From a virus: a DNA stretch of 32,739 bases. The stretch covers positions 1 through 32,739 of the IMG/VR virus record IMGVR_UViG_3300042355_001605, one strand, 5' to 3'. Of this stretch, positions 13,599 through 21,924 are shown in pieces; the first letter of the stretch is position 1; the number at the start of each line of letters is the position of its first letter. The position numbers and the translations under genes were made by a program. Under the pieces are notes generated by a model, which ran no database searches, was not told the DNA's origin, and was given only the letters and a program-made list of their open reading frames with translations.

Positions 13599-13599
13599 A

Positions 13600-13803
13600 T
13601 CAATCCATCACTGCTGCCAAACTGGCGGCGTCATCCTGTTCGATTTTTTTCTTAAGGATATCTAAAATTTCAAGTGCGCCTTGGACTTTAAGGTACCCCT
13701 CTTTAGTGGTAATGAGCGAGGACTCGGCGGCGCGAATGTCTTTGGCCAAGCTTTCCTGCTGAGCCCGCAGACCCTTTTCAAGTTCAGTGATTGAGTCGAT
13801 CAT
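13600..13803 (-). CDS. Small coiled-coil protein, 67 aa
   Basis: Nearly the whole product is one predicted helix with heptad spacing (ITELEKGLRAQQESLAKDI, then LEILDILKKKIEQDD). Small coiled-coil proteins of this size near lysis and tail genes are common in cyanophages. It lies between the endolysin and the 79-aa gene. No domain is assigned. Confidence 0.6.
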   Translation of the reverse strand: MIDSITELEKGLRAQQESLAKDIRAAESSLITTKEGYLKVQGALEILDILKKKIEQDDAASLAAVMD

Positions 13804-13840
13804 GTGTCTTCAAATCTGCAACCAAAGTATACAAGCAGCT

Positions 13841-15088
13841 TCACTTTAAACGTTTAAAGTCGTACCAACACCAGCCAGAGCCTCCCCCACCAACAAAGAA
13901 TCGGGGGTTTAAGTTCTTGAAGCTGTAGCGAACATTGCGACCGTCAACGGCACCGGTTGAAGCCCAGCCGCCGTTCACCAGGTCCTGTTCACCGTAGGGG
14001 TCTTGGACTAGCCAATAATCCCGGCCATAACCAGTAATAACCACAAAGTGGCCGCCACCAGAAGGGTCAGAAACAGTTCCATGATGAAGAATGCCGGCAA
14101 CAACAGGGAGGCCCGAGTCAATTTGTTTTTTAACGTCATCCGAGTCTGCAGTTTGAGTGAACTTAGCGGATACACCTAACTCTGCCAAGGCTTTGAAGTG
14201 GGGGTTGCGATAAATTGTGTCTCCGTACTTATTAACGATCTTCAAGTAGTCAGTATCGTCGTTAATACCGGGTGTATCTAAGTACTTCAGACACATTGCA
14301 ATGCTGCTGGTTTGACACTGGCGCCAACCTTCGGGGCCATTATCCTTTTGGTGGAAGTACGGGAAGTTGCGGAGATAGCGAAGGTCGCCGTCGACTGCGT
14401 AAGGATGGATCGTTGTTTTGGTGACAAGGCCATCCCAGTGGTCATCGTAGATCCACCACTTGCCGAGCCCGAAGCCCAGCTCCACGTAGCTGTGCTTGTC
14501 TTTTCGGTCAATAACTAAGCAATTCCGGATTGTTCTACCTTTATAGATATTGGCTTTTTCATCACGGCCTAGCTCGACGGAAGGAACAAGTCGTTTTTTT
14601 AGCCAAGTATTAAATTTAGAGGTGATATCAATTAAGCCAACTTTTACTTTTGGGGCTTCGCTACAAAACAATTCAACCTCTGCGGAACGGCGACGGCTTA
14701 AACCTTCGAGAACTTTTCCGTCACCTTTATTCCACCTCGGCAGCTCCTCGGCAGCGACAATATTAGGGTTTTCTCCATTATTAAGACGTTTAACTAACGT
14801 TGAACCCTTGAAAGCCTGGGTTCCGACGTTAAAACAGAAAGAGACAAGTGCATCAAATTGATTTTGATTTAAATCAATGGTGACGTAATTTAATACTGCC
14901 TGCTCGAATTTAATGAGATCTTGCTTGAGAAGTGCGTCAGCTTCTTTCTCGGTGATTTTTGTTCCAGCAAGCACATTTCCGGTGTGACCGTAGCCAATGG
15001 TAAGTACACCGACAGGACAGAGGTAGCTGGTGAGGCTTAGTCCCTCGAAAGATTTAATTAATTTGATGCCAGTGGGCGAAATTTTCAC
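13841..15088 (-). CDS. Three-part endolysin: GH24 lysozyme, SH3-like linker, C39-like peptidase
   Basis: The 415-aa protein begins with a lysozyme showing the full E-8-C-5-T catalytic pattern: E15 (KSFEG), C24 and T30 in TIGYGHTG. Residues about 150-225 look like an SH3b-type wall-binding module (LGKWWIYDDHWDG). Residues about 240-370 form a papain-fold C39-like domain, with C258 (RQCQTSSIAMC), H347 (GGHFVVITGYG) and D363 (VQDPYG) as a likely triad. The enzyme would cut the glycan and probably a peptide bond. It is preceded by a putative holin. No signal peptide, so release depends on the holin. Confidence 0.9.
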   Translation of the reverse strand: MKISPTGIKLIKSFEGLSLTSYLCPVGVLTIGYGHTGNVLAGTKITEKEADALLKQDLIKFEQAVLNYVTIDLNQNQFDALVSFCFNVGTQAFKGSTLVKRLNNGENPNIVAAEELPRWNKGDGKVLEGLSRRRSAEVELFCSEAPKVKVGLIDITSKFNTWLKKRLVPSVELGRDEKANIYKGRTIRNCLVIDRKDKHSYVELGFGLGKWWIYDDHWDGLVTKTTIHPYAVDGDLRYLRNFPYFHQKDNGPEGWRQCQTSSIAMCLKYLDTPGINDDTDYLKIVNKYGDTIYRNPHFKALAELGVSAKFTQTADSDDVKKQIDSGLPVVAGILHHGTVSDPSGGGHFVVITGYGRDYWLVQDPYGEQDLVNGGWASTGAVDGRNVRYSFKNLNPRFFVGGGGSGWCWYDFKRLK

Positions 15089-15097
15089 AATACTGAT

Positions 15098-15122
15098 ATC
15101 TGCTTACACTAAAGTAGCAGAT
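15098..15122. other. Hairpin between holin and endolysin genes
   Basis: ATCTGCT (15098-15104) pairs with AGCAGAT (15116-15122), with a further ACT/AGT pairing inside. It directly abuts the stop of the holin-like gene. No T-run follows, so it is probably not a terminator. It may tune endolysin expression or stabilise the mRNA. Confidence 0.4.
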
Positions 15123-15377
15123 CTATTCAGCGTTGCGAGATAAACTAATTAACGTCGTTAAGACGCCCATCATCACGGCAATAGTCCGCGAATCGACATC
15201 GGTGCATCCCATTGGGGCTGGGTCTATTTTGTCGCCTTCTGGAGTGCCTACGTACCTTGCATACCAAGGCCAAATTGTAGGCAATACGTAGAACCTACAT
15301 GCAGCCCACTGAAAAGTTGATACAACCATGATGGCTGCAGCTGTCCCGACAATTGATCGCCAGAGCCAGTTGGTCAT
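15123..15377 (-). CDS. Putative holin, 84 aa
   Basis: Two hydrophobic segments are visible: residues about 8-25 (IVGTAAAIMVVSTFQWA) and about 65-80 (TIAVMMGVLTTLISLS). They are joined by a polar loop with PEGDKIDPAP, and a short charged tail (RNAE) closes the protein. Size, topology and position directly upstream of the endolysin support a holin that would open the inner membrane. An unrelated small membrane protein cannot be excluded. Confidence 0.65.
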   Translation of the reverse strand: MTNWLWRSIVGTAAAIMVVSTFQWAACRFYVLPTIWPWYARYVGTPEGDKIDPAPMGCTDVDSRTIAVMMGVLTTLISLSRNAE

Positions 15378-15396
15378 CGATGGTTAGTGAGTAGGA

Positions 15397-17913
15397 CTAC
15401 GCACCCTTTAGAGCTGCTACTTCAGCCTCCAAGGTTTCAATGCGGAGCTGTGCTTCCTGGAGAGCCTTGATGGCCATCCACATCATCTGTTGCTCCTTCA
15501 CTGCCATCCGCACGACTTCTTCTTTCGCTGGCTCAATCTCGTTGCCTTCTTCGTCCAGCTTTGCGGGTTCAGCTTTTTGCTTGACCCATTCGGAAATGAC
15601 TTCTGGGCAATAGTCGGCAACCTGCTGAGCAATGACCCCATAGCGAAGGTCATCCGCATCGGCATCTTCGTTGTAGTGGAACTTCTTGAGTTCCCAGTGC
15701 TTGAGGCAGTCCCAGGTGCTATCCAGATTTACAATGTTTTTCTTTTCGCGCTCATCGCAAAGGTTGACGTTGTTGCCACTGTAATTAGCAATGCCACCAT
15801 TACCTCTAACGCTCATTCGCACGGCGCCAGAATCGTTGCAATAAATGTATTCGTCAGCCGTTGACGCGCTTTTGTTTTGTTGGTCGTAAGTTATTTGGAT
15901 TCCGTAAATAGATCCCGAGCTGGCATTGTGATTAAACAAATGCACAACATTGTTTGCGGTTGCTATGCGGGATTCGTGATACGCACTGCTGGCACCATAA
16001 TAACTACCAGTGCTTGTTAATTTTGTTACGCCACCATTCGTAATCCTCATCCGCTCCGTCGGGCTGCTCGCTCCGTCGGCGGTAGTGGAGAACATTAGGC
16101 GCGACGGGCAGTCAGACGTAGAGGACCAAGTTGCGTCTGCTTCTGCCGTTATTTTTGCTCCTATTCCTCCATCCCTTGAGCCAAGCTCAATAAAGCCAAG
16201 GGTGTTGCCTGCAGTAATCGTAGAAGCATCTGTATTTCGACCAAGAAATATTGCCGCATTAGATGCAGACGAGCCTTGAATGATTAGCTGTGGGTTTGTA
16301 CCGATGCCAGTGCTGGAAGACGTGCCAACTAACAGCCTTTTAGAGCCATCAATTCGCATGGCTTCGGAACTGTTGACATTCCAGAAATGACCATATGCGT
16401 CGTAACGGGCATTAGCCCAGTTTGTGTTTCCGTTACAAGTAATCCGTATAACATTTGTCGCGCCGCCATCGCTAGATCCTGCATTGTTTGAAATGTGAAC
16501 AATGTTTTGCCCGTCAGAAGCACCTCTGACTTCAAATAACGAATTAACAACAGTAGTGCCAATCCCGAAACGTCCCGAGCTGTCGATGCGGGCGCGTTCA
16601 TTGAGACCAGTAATAAATTGAATCGGGCTGCCACCTATTCCCAACGCAATTTCGGCACCAGCATCGTCAACCCCAACGACAGCATTGTTGGCGTAAGTCG
16701 AACTGGCAGAAAAAACAATATGGCGGTTTGTACTTGGTTTTACGTCAAAAATGGTCAGGGGTCCAGTAGTGCCAATCCCTAATCTGCCGTCAGAAGTAAG
16801 TCTTGCTTTTTCGCTATTGTCAATAAAGAATTGAATTTTTGAGCTTGCTTGAGTATTGCCTACGTCAGCTTGCAAGGCAAGATCGCCAGCACCGCCTTCA
16901 AGCAGGGCATATCCTCCATCAGTGTCTGTCAGGCGAATAATTCCACCAACGGAAGATGCAATGTCTAGTTGATTGCTAGGCGAACTAGTCCCCAGACCTA
17001 CCCGCCCACTGGAGTCAATAACGAGGCTGTTAACCGGTGCGCTGCCGTTAAAGCTGACGGCTTGGGTAGAGCCTGCGGTGCCTGCGCCGACGAAGTTCAG
17101 GGCGCCGGTTGAGGTGATCCGCAATCGCTCGGTTGTTGCAGCACCAGTTCTAAAAACAATGGGACTTGTCCCGCCGCCCGCAGCATCAATAGTTAGAGCA
17201 TCGCCAGTTGCTGAAATATTGCCAATATTAAGTGCGTTTTTATTGAGGCAAAGGACACCGCCATTGGTAGCGTTATCAAGGGTCAGACTTGTATAACCGG
17301 TAAATGCCTGAACAGTGTTTGAGCCAATTACCGCATTACCAGCACTGTTGATAAACAACCGCCCAGTGCCATTAGTTGAGATGGCTACGTTGTTTGACGA
17401 AGGAAGATAAACCCCGTTACTGGGAACTGTGCTGCTGGTGGGAATAAAACTTGGCGCCGTTAAATTATTTGCGCTAAGAGTGACGACATTGGTACCATTA
17501 GCAGTAAATTTAACTTCACCTGCACCGCTACGATAAAAGCCAGTATCTAAATCCTGTGCAAACGTAATTGATGGAGCACTTACAGTACCATCAGGGAAAT
17601 TTGAGCCAGCATAAATATAGTCTGCACCAGCAAGAATAACGCCGAAAAAGCTTTGGCCTCCAGTAGGTGCCGCACTGAATACAATATTTCCACCACTTAA
17701 ACGGAAACCGGATGCACCGGTATCATCGGGTTTTTGAACGACCCCGTTAACCGAGATCAGACACTGATTAGAGGATTGTGGAGCCGGAACTGGAGCAACA
17801 CCATTGACCAACAGCGGAAACGACGTCGTAACGCCATTAAAGCTTCCGCTGATGTTGTCAATGTTGCGGTACTCTTGCTGAGAAAGTACAGGACTGTTGC
17901 CCAGGTAAGCCAT
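15397..17913 (-). CDS. Tail fibre/spike with C-terminal S74 intramolecular chaperone
   Basis: The 838-aa protein starts MAYLGNSPVLSQQEYRNID and contains many short beta-repeat units (VGLGTSSPSNQLDIAS, LGIGTTGPLTIFDV, FGIGTTVVNSLFEV). It ends with an S74 (endosialidase-type) chaperone at about residues 730-838. That part shows CDEREKKNIV, LKKFHYNEDADADDLRYGV and IAQQVADYCPEV, then a coiled coil (LQEAQLRIETLEAEVAALK). The S74 domain helps trimerise the fibre and usually cuts itself off at a Ser. The partial fibre at the left edge is a paralogue. The assembly chaperone gene lies just upstream. Confidence 0.85.
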   Translation of the reverse strand: MAYLGNSPVLSQQEYRNIDNISGSFNGVTTSFPLLVNGVAPVPAPQSSNQCLISVNGVVQKPDDTGASGFRLSGGNIVFSAAPTGGQSFFGVILAGADYIYAGSNFPDGTVSAPSITFAQDLDTGFYRSGAGEVKFTANGTNVVTLSANNLTAPSFIPTSSTVPSNGVYLPSSNNVAISTNGTGRLFINSAGNAVIGSNTVQAFTGYTSLTLDNATNGGVLCLNKNALNIGNISATGDALTIDAAGGGTSPIVFRTGAATTERLRITSTGALNFVGAGTAGSTQAVSFNGSAPVNSLVIDSSGRVGLGTSSPSNQLDIASSVGGIIRLTDTDGGYALLEGGAGDLALQADVGNTQASSKIQFFIDNSEKARLTSDGRLGIGTTGPLTIFDVKPSTNRHIVFSASSTYANNAVVGVDDAGAEIALGIGGSPIQFITGLNERARIDSSGRFGIGTTVVNSLFEVRGASDGQNIVHISNNAGSSDGGATNVIRITCNGNTNWANARYDAYGHFWNVNSSEAMRIDGSKRLLVGTSSSTGIGTNPQLIIQGSSASNAAIFLGRNTDASTITAGNTLGFIELGSRDGGIGAKITAEADATWSSTSDCPSRLMFSTTADGASSPTERMRITNGGVTKLTSTGSYYGASSAYHESRIATANNVVHLFNHNASSGSIYGIQITYDQQNKSASTADEYIYCNDSGAVRMSVRGNGGIANYSGNNVNLCDEREKKNIVNLDSTWDCLKHWELKKFHYNEDADADDLRYGVIAQQVADYCPEVISEWVKQKAEPAKLDEEGNEIEPAKEEVVRMAVKEQQMMWMAIKALQEAQLRIETLEAEVAALKGA

Positions 17914-17920
17914 GTTTTTT

Positions 17921-18292
17921 CTACTTCTTACTTACTATTGTATTAGGACCTGACATTGCCGGGCGTTTCGGCCAGCGGATTGAAGCTAATCCAGTTTTCT
18001 GATATGTCTGTGGTAAATCGCGGAGAACCTGCCGGTAGGCGGCCCAGGCGGACTGATCCAGGCTCGAGCCTGGAGTCATAATCCAATCCGTCGACTTAAG
18101 AAGATAATCACGCTTTTTACGGACAATCTCCCAGGAAGAATCCTCTTCGGAAAGAATGTCACCCTCGAAGATGATTTCTTGTAACTCTACAATTTGAAGC
18201 TGTAGAGAATCTTCAATTTTAATCAAAGAAGCCTCGAGCTGTTCAATTTTTTCGTACAGAACAGCAATATCACCAACACTCGTGAGGCCCAT
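17921..18292 (-). CDS. Tail fibre assembly chaperone-like protein, 123 aa
   Basis: The C-terminal half follows the tail-assembly-chaperone pattern: RDYLLKSTDWIMTPGSSLD, WAAYRQVLRDLPQTYQKT and IRWPKRPAM. The N-terminal half is a coiled coil (LYEKIEQLEASLIKIEDSL). Such proteins are usually encoded beside the fibre they fold, as here, 7 nt upstream of the S74 fibre. Confidence 0.75.
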   Translation of the reverse strand: MGLTSVGDIAVLYEKIEQLEASLIKIEDSLQLQIVELQEIIFEGDILSEEDSSWEIVRKKRDYLLKSTDWIMTPGSSLDQSAWAAYRQVLRDLPQTYQKTGLASIRWPKRPAMSGPNTIVSKK

Positions 18293-18294
18293 AA

Positions 18295-18636
18295 TTAGGT
18301 CTGCTCAAGGTAGCTAACCGAAATATCAAGTGCCGTCGCGGTATCCGAACGGGCCCGCAGAACATCGCTTGCCTCCATAATGATCTTGCTACCGCTGATG
18401 ATCTCTAGAGAGGAGCCCGAGGGTACCGGAGCGTTCCTAATCAGGTAAACATCGTCCCCAGTGTTAGTGACCAAATAAACGTCAGTGTTAGCACTGGTAC
18501 CGGTTTTATTCGAGATCAGAATACTAAGGAGGATGACTGTTGCAGATCCACCCGCCGACAAAACGTTCGTAGTAGTATTCGATACTGCGTCTGTTACCAG
18601 GCTGGCTTTGGTCTCGATTTTAAAGGTATTGGCCAT
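18295..18636 (-). CDS. Small beta-rich virion protein, 113 aa
   Basis: Thr/Ser/Val-rich strands dominate (TNVLSAGGSATVILLSIL, TSANTDVYLVTNTGDDVYL), ending DVLRARSDTATALDISVSYLEQT in two short pieces. I recall similar small proteins near cyanophage tail genes. There is no signal or membrane segment. It lies 1 nt after the Mtd_N-type gene and 2 nt before the chaperone gene, and is probably a fibre or tip accessory. Confidence 0.6.
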   Translation of the reverse strand: MANTFKIETKASLVTDAVSNTTTNVLSAGGSATVILLSILISNKTGTSANTDVYLVTNTGDDVYLIRNAPVPSGSSLEIISGSKIIMEASDVLRARSDTATALDISVSYLEQT

Positions 18637-18637
18637 A

Positions 18638-19042
18638 TCAGCTCAGAGCAACAATAAGTGCAAGGTTGTCGGTTGAGGAGAACGTACCAGTAACAGTAAG
18701 GTTTCCTGAAATGATAGCGTTACCTGGAATGGTTACTGAACCAGATGAATCTATTGTAAGTCTAACAACACCACCTGTCACCAAGGCGATTTGATCGGAG
18801 CCGGGACTGATAATCCCCGTATTTGGATCTGAGGCAAATTTTAAAGCACAGCTACTGAGAGAACCCAAAGACAGAGCAGAGTTAGTGCCATCTTCCCGGA
18901 GGAGGGGATAACCACCTGCTTGACTAGCATTGTGGACAACACAAGTTTGCTTAACAGTATCAACGGTAACTTCACCTACAGCACCCGTAAAAGTTGCGGT
19001 TTCAGCAGATGTACCACGACGGAATTGTACTTGAGTTGCCAT
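18638..19042 (-). CDS. Short fibre protein with Mtd_N-like head, 134 aa
   Basis: The first 35 residues (MATQVQFRRGTSAETATFT, then GAVGEVTVDTVKQTCVVHN) fit the N-terminal domain of the major tropism determinant (Mtd_N), a virion-anchoring module. The rest is beta-repeat (GSVTIPGNAIISGNLTV). It has a good AGGATAAG ribosome site. It probably forms a short side fibre with the 496-aa protein upstream. Confidence 0.7.
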   Translation of the reverse strand: MATQVQFRRGTSAETATFTGAVGEVTVDTVKQTCVVHNASQAGGYPLLREDGTNSALSLGSLSSCALKFASDPNTGIISPGSDQIALVTGGVVRLTIDSSGSVTIPGNAIISGNLTVTGTFSSTDNLALIVALS

Positions 19043-19046
19043 AATC

Positions 19047-20537
19047 TTATCCTAATGCAATTGCAATTGCGGTGGCAAAATCCTGGGTCGATATCGTTCC
19101 GCTTTCATCCGGAACCGTCATGGTTCGGGTTGTTGCAGTCGTGATACCGGAACATTCGAATGCCAATTGTTTTGTATTGTCCGAATCATCTCGAATTCGG
19201 AAACCGCTATCGTTTGTGGTAATACCAGTTGAAGTTAAAGAAGTTAACCCAGCAAGAGTGGTAGAGGTGGCGCCGAGAGCGATAGATGTTGAACCAACAG
19301 TAATCGAACTATTTTGAAGTTGACTGTTCGGAATATTGCTAGTCCCAAACTCTCCGGTCGTGTTGTTATAGGTCAACCCAGAACCAGCAGCAACTGAAAG
19401 GCTCGTCAGCAAAGCGACGGTCCCGCTAGCGTCAGGAAGTGTATAAGTTCTCGTTGTCCCGGTGGTAATGACCGAGGCATCAAAAGCAATTTGCTTCGTG
19501 ATGTCTGTTGTGTTCCGAATTCGGAAACCAGAGTCGTTAGTCGTAATCCCCGTTGAAGTTAACGAAGTAAGACCAGCAAGGGTTGTAGAGCTGCTGCCAA
19601 GAGCAATTGCAGTTGAACCAACTGTGATTGAGCTGTTTTGGAGCTGACTGTTCGGAATATTGCTGGTGCCAAATTCTCCAGTGGTGCTGTTGTAAGTCAG
19701 GCCCGAGCCTGCAGCAACCGAAAGACTCGTTAAAAGTGCAACAGTGCCGCCTGCGTCAGGGAACGTAATAGTCCGATCTGCTGTTGGATTAACAACCTGA
19801 AGGGTTGTTTCAAATGTATCAGCCGTTGACCCCTCAAAAACGATGGCGCCAGGTTCGATGTTAATGCTGCCGGCAGAGCCTACACCGTTACCCACATTCA
19901 CAAAACTGGAAGCGGTGTAACTGGTAATTGACAGGGCTGTTATGGTCCCACCAAGAGAGGTGCTGGTGCTGCCAAACGTAATCGAGCTATTCGCTAATTG
20001 CGAATTGGGAATGGCGCTCGTGCCGAACTCACCGGTCGTACTGTTGTAAGTAAGGCCAGAACCAACAGCAACACTGAACTTAGAGCGAACTTCACTGGCA
20101 GAAGGACCGGTGTAAGTAATAACTCCGGTTGTATTGTCGTAACTTAAAGACCCATCGCCACCAGTATCAGTAACAGAAATTTGTTGTCGAATATTTGCAG
20201 CGGTTACAACACTGTAAGTAAAAGTACCGGTAACACTACTGTAAGCGAGGCTTCCAAATCCAGTACCGCTATTAGCCGCACTAAAATGGGCACGAACCTC
20301 ACTTGCCGATGGTCCAGTATATGTGATGACACCAGTTGAATTATCGTAGCTTAACGATCCGTCACCGCCTGAGTCGGTGACACTGATTGATTGACGCGCC
20401 CTTGTATTGGTGTAATAAAGATTAGTACCTTCAGCAAGATCAGTTGTAGAGTTGCCTGCAAAGTCGAGTTTATCTGTTGGAGTATTGACCTCCTCAAATA
20501 ACCCGCTAACCAGACAAAGTGCCTTTCTAGTTGCCAT
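19047..20537 (-). CDS. Repetitive tail fibre protein, 496 aa
   Basis: Its N-terminal segment (MATRKALCLVSGLFEEV) is followed by two units of SISVTDSGGDGSLSYDN and VITYTGPSASEVR, spaced about 75 residues apart. Next come two near-identical units of about 107 residues, each running from SVAAGSGLTYN through GITTNDSGFRIR to GTVALL or GTIST. The DNA copies differ at many third positions while the protein stays nearly the same. A 12-base hairpin-forming stretch (20558-20573) lies upstream. Confidence 0.75.
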   Translation of the reverse strand: MATRKALCLVSGLFEEVNTPTDKLDFAGNSTTDLAEGTNLYYTNTRARQSISVTDSGGDGSLSYDNSTGVITYTGPSASEVRAHFSAANSGTGFGSLAYSSVTGTFTYSVVTAANIRQQISVTDTGGDGSLSYDNTTGVITYTGPSASEVRSKFSVAVGSGLTYNSTTGEFGTSAIPNSQLANSSITFGSTSTSLGGTITALSITSYTASSFVNVGNGVGSAGSINIEPGAIVFEGSTADTFETTLQVVNPTADRTITFPDAGGTVALLTSLSVAAGSGLTYNSTTGEFGTSNIPNSQLQNSSITVGSTAIALGSSSTTLAGLTSLTSTGITTNDSGFRIRNTTDITKQIAFDASVITTGTTRTYTLPDASGTVALLTSLSVAAGSGLTYNNTTGEFGTSNIPNSQLQNSSITVGSTSIALGATSTTLAGLTSLTSTGITTNDSGFRIRDDSDNTKQLAFECSGITTATTRTMTVPDESGTISTQDFATAIAIALG

Positions 20538-20557
20538 TTTTAGCTCTACTTGACTCC

Positions 20558-20573
20558 TCTTAGGATTCTAAGA
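20558..20573. other. 6-bp hairpin in the leader of the 496-aa fibre gene
   Basis: TCTTAG and CTAAGA pair perfectly around GATT, 21 nt upstream of the fibre's start codon on the minus strand. No T-run follows. It is a weak candidate for a leader element. Confidence 0.3.
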
Positions 20574-20612
20574 TTACGCCTTTAGTTATACCCATCCTAC
20601 CAACAGTACCGT

Positions 20613-21077
20613 TCACGCCAATAAGATCGGTAATTCTAACTGGACGGCTAACTCCGCTGAATTCACAGCCTCACCAACACGAGTTACATAATGACCAGCA
20701 GTTGATGGAGGTGTAGAAGTGATTGCACCCGCGCTGGCAGCCGATAAATAGTAAATACCCCCTGGGGACAATCCAGAATTAGGCGCCACCCCAACGATTA
20801 AAACGCGAACTAATTCACCAGACAGCTTCGTTGTCTGGGCAAAACCGACAACATTCGCCTTGTCAAATGTATCATTTGCAATTGCCCGTCCTACCTTGCC
20901 ATCACTAGAGCGAGCATAAAGAGCTTCGCCTTGATTAACATTTTCAAATGCCAAAGCCTGAAATCCGGCAACTGAATACACAGGTTTACCGGTCATAGTT
21001 GATTTGAGGTCAATCAGTGCCTCAGTTAGTCCTTGGTTATTGGGAGCGTATGGCTCGTAATTACTAACGCCAGGCAT
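20613..21077 (-). CDS. Tandem-duplicated tail/fibre protein B, 154 aa
   Basis: The product shares its C-terminal 80 residues with the gene just upstream (21077-21604): both have a VGFA start, VxVLIVGV/VLVAGI, GGIYYLSAASAGAIT against GDVYFLSTTAGAITT, then YVTRVGE. The N-terminus keeps an NYEPYAPNNQGLTEALIDL-like repeat that the neighbour also has. It starts in the stop codon of that gene (1-nt overlap). A beta-rich virion or fibre accessory is likely. Confidence 0.6.
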   Translation of the reverse strand: MPGVSNYEPYAPNNQGLTEALIDLKSTMTGKPVYSVAGFQALAFENVNQGEALYARSSDGKVGRAIANDTFDKANVVGFAQTTKLSGELVRVLIVGVAPNSGLSPGGIYYLSAASAGAITSTPPSTAGHYVTRVGEAVNSAELAVQLELPILLA

Positions 21078-21604
21078 TAGGACAACTGGATAGGTGGTTC
21101 TAATTGAATACTAAAGTCGGTAGAGGTGGCACCTTCTCCAACACGGGTAACATATTGACCAGCAACAGAGGGCGCTGTCGTTGTAATTGCTCCAGCTGTA
21201 GTACTTAGGAAATAAACATCCCCAGGATCAACAACAAAAGGCATTGTTTTGATGCCAGCAACCAAAACCTTGACGGTTTCTCCGGTATTTGCTGCAGCAT
21301 CTGCAAAGCCCACAACTAAAGCTTCGTCGACTGTACCGTCAGCTTGGGCCAGTCCAACTTTCCCGTCACTAATGCGCATGTAAAGAGCGGCACCATCAGT
21401 AACTGCCTCAAACGTAACCGCATCAAAACCCACACGAGAGGGGGCAAAAACAGGAAAACCTTCTTTAAGGTCAATAATCGCGTCAACCAAGCCCCGATAA
21501 TTTGGCTCATACGGTCGACGAGTCATCGTGAACTCGTTGGCCGTCATCAGATCAACCAAAACAGCAATCGCGCCCTCTATATTTGGTTCGTATCCGGTTG
21601 ACAT
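21077..21604 (-). CDS. Tandem-duplicated tail/fibre protein A, 175 aa
   Basis: This is the first of the paralogous pair. The N-terminal 50 residues carry two copies of the short motif YEPNxxGxxxxxxDL (YEPNIEGAIAVLVDLM and YEPNYRGLVDAIIDLK), so a third copy lies in the neighbour. The C-terminal domain (about 100 aa) is the shared beta module. It is preceded by an AAGG-type ribosome site. It starts a minus-strand run of about 6 kb of fibre genes. Confidence 0.65.
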   Translation of the reverse strand: MSTGYEPNIEGAIAVLVDLMTANEFTMTRRPYEPNYRGLVDAIIDLKEGFPVFAPSRVGFDAVTFEAVTDGAALYMRISDGKVGLAQADGTVDEALVVGFADAAANTGETVKVLVAGIKTMPFVVDPGDVYFLSTTAGAITTTAPSVAGQYVTRVGEGATSTDFSIQLEPPIQLS

Positions 21605-21675
21605 CGACTTCTACCTTCGTAAACACATTCTAAGTTGGTAATTACTTTAGAATAAAGAAAAAATATACAGTAAAA

Positions 21676-21924
21676 GTGTCGCCAGAATTAATCGCGGCTG
21701 TCCTATCTGGTAGTATCGGCGCTTTTGCTGGTCTGTCCAGGGCTTTAAGCAATTTTAATCGCCGTATTGAACGTCGATTTGAAATAATTGAACGGAACTT
21801 GGATAGTTTCCAAGACCGGGTGATCCGTGATTATGTACTGAAAGAGGACTTTCTTAGAGAGGTCCAGGCGGTACATATAAAATTAGATCGGATCCTGGAC
21901 CATATCCTTAACCATCCTCACTAA
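21676..21924 (+). CDS. Small protein with N-terminal hydrophobic segment and coiled coil, 82 aa
   Basis: It starts at GTG 21676 (MSPELIAAVLSGSIGAFAGL): residues 5-22 form one hydrophobic segment. A long charged coiled coil follows (RRIERRFEIIERNLDSFQD) and then VLKEDFLREVQAVHIKLD. A -10-like TATACA (21664-21669) ends 7 nt before the GTG, so the message might be leaderless. Similar plus-strand single genes occur in cyanophage tail regions as I recall them. A holin-like, spanin-like or tail protein are all possible. Confidence 0.6.
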   Translation: MSPELIAAVLSGSIGAFAGLSRALSNFNRRIERRFEIIERNLDSFQDRVIRDYVLKEDFLREVQAVHIKLDRILDHILNHPH

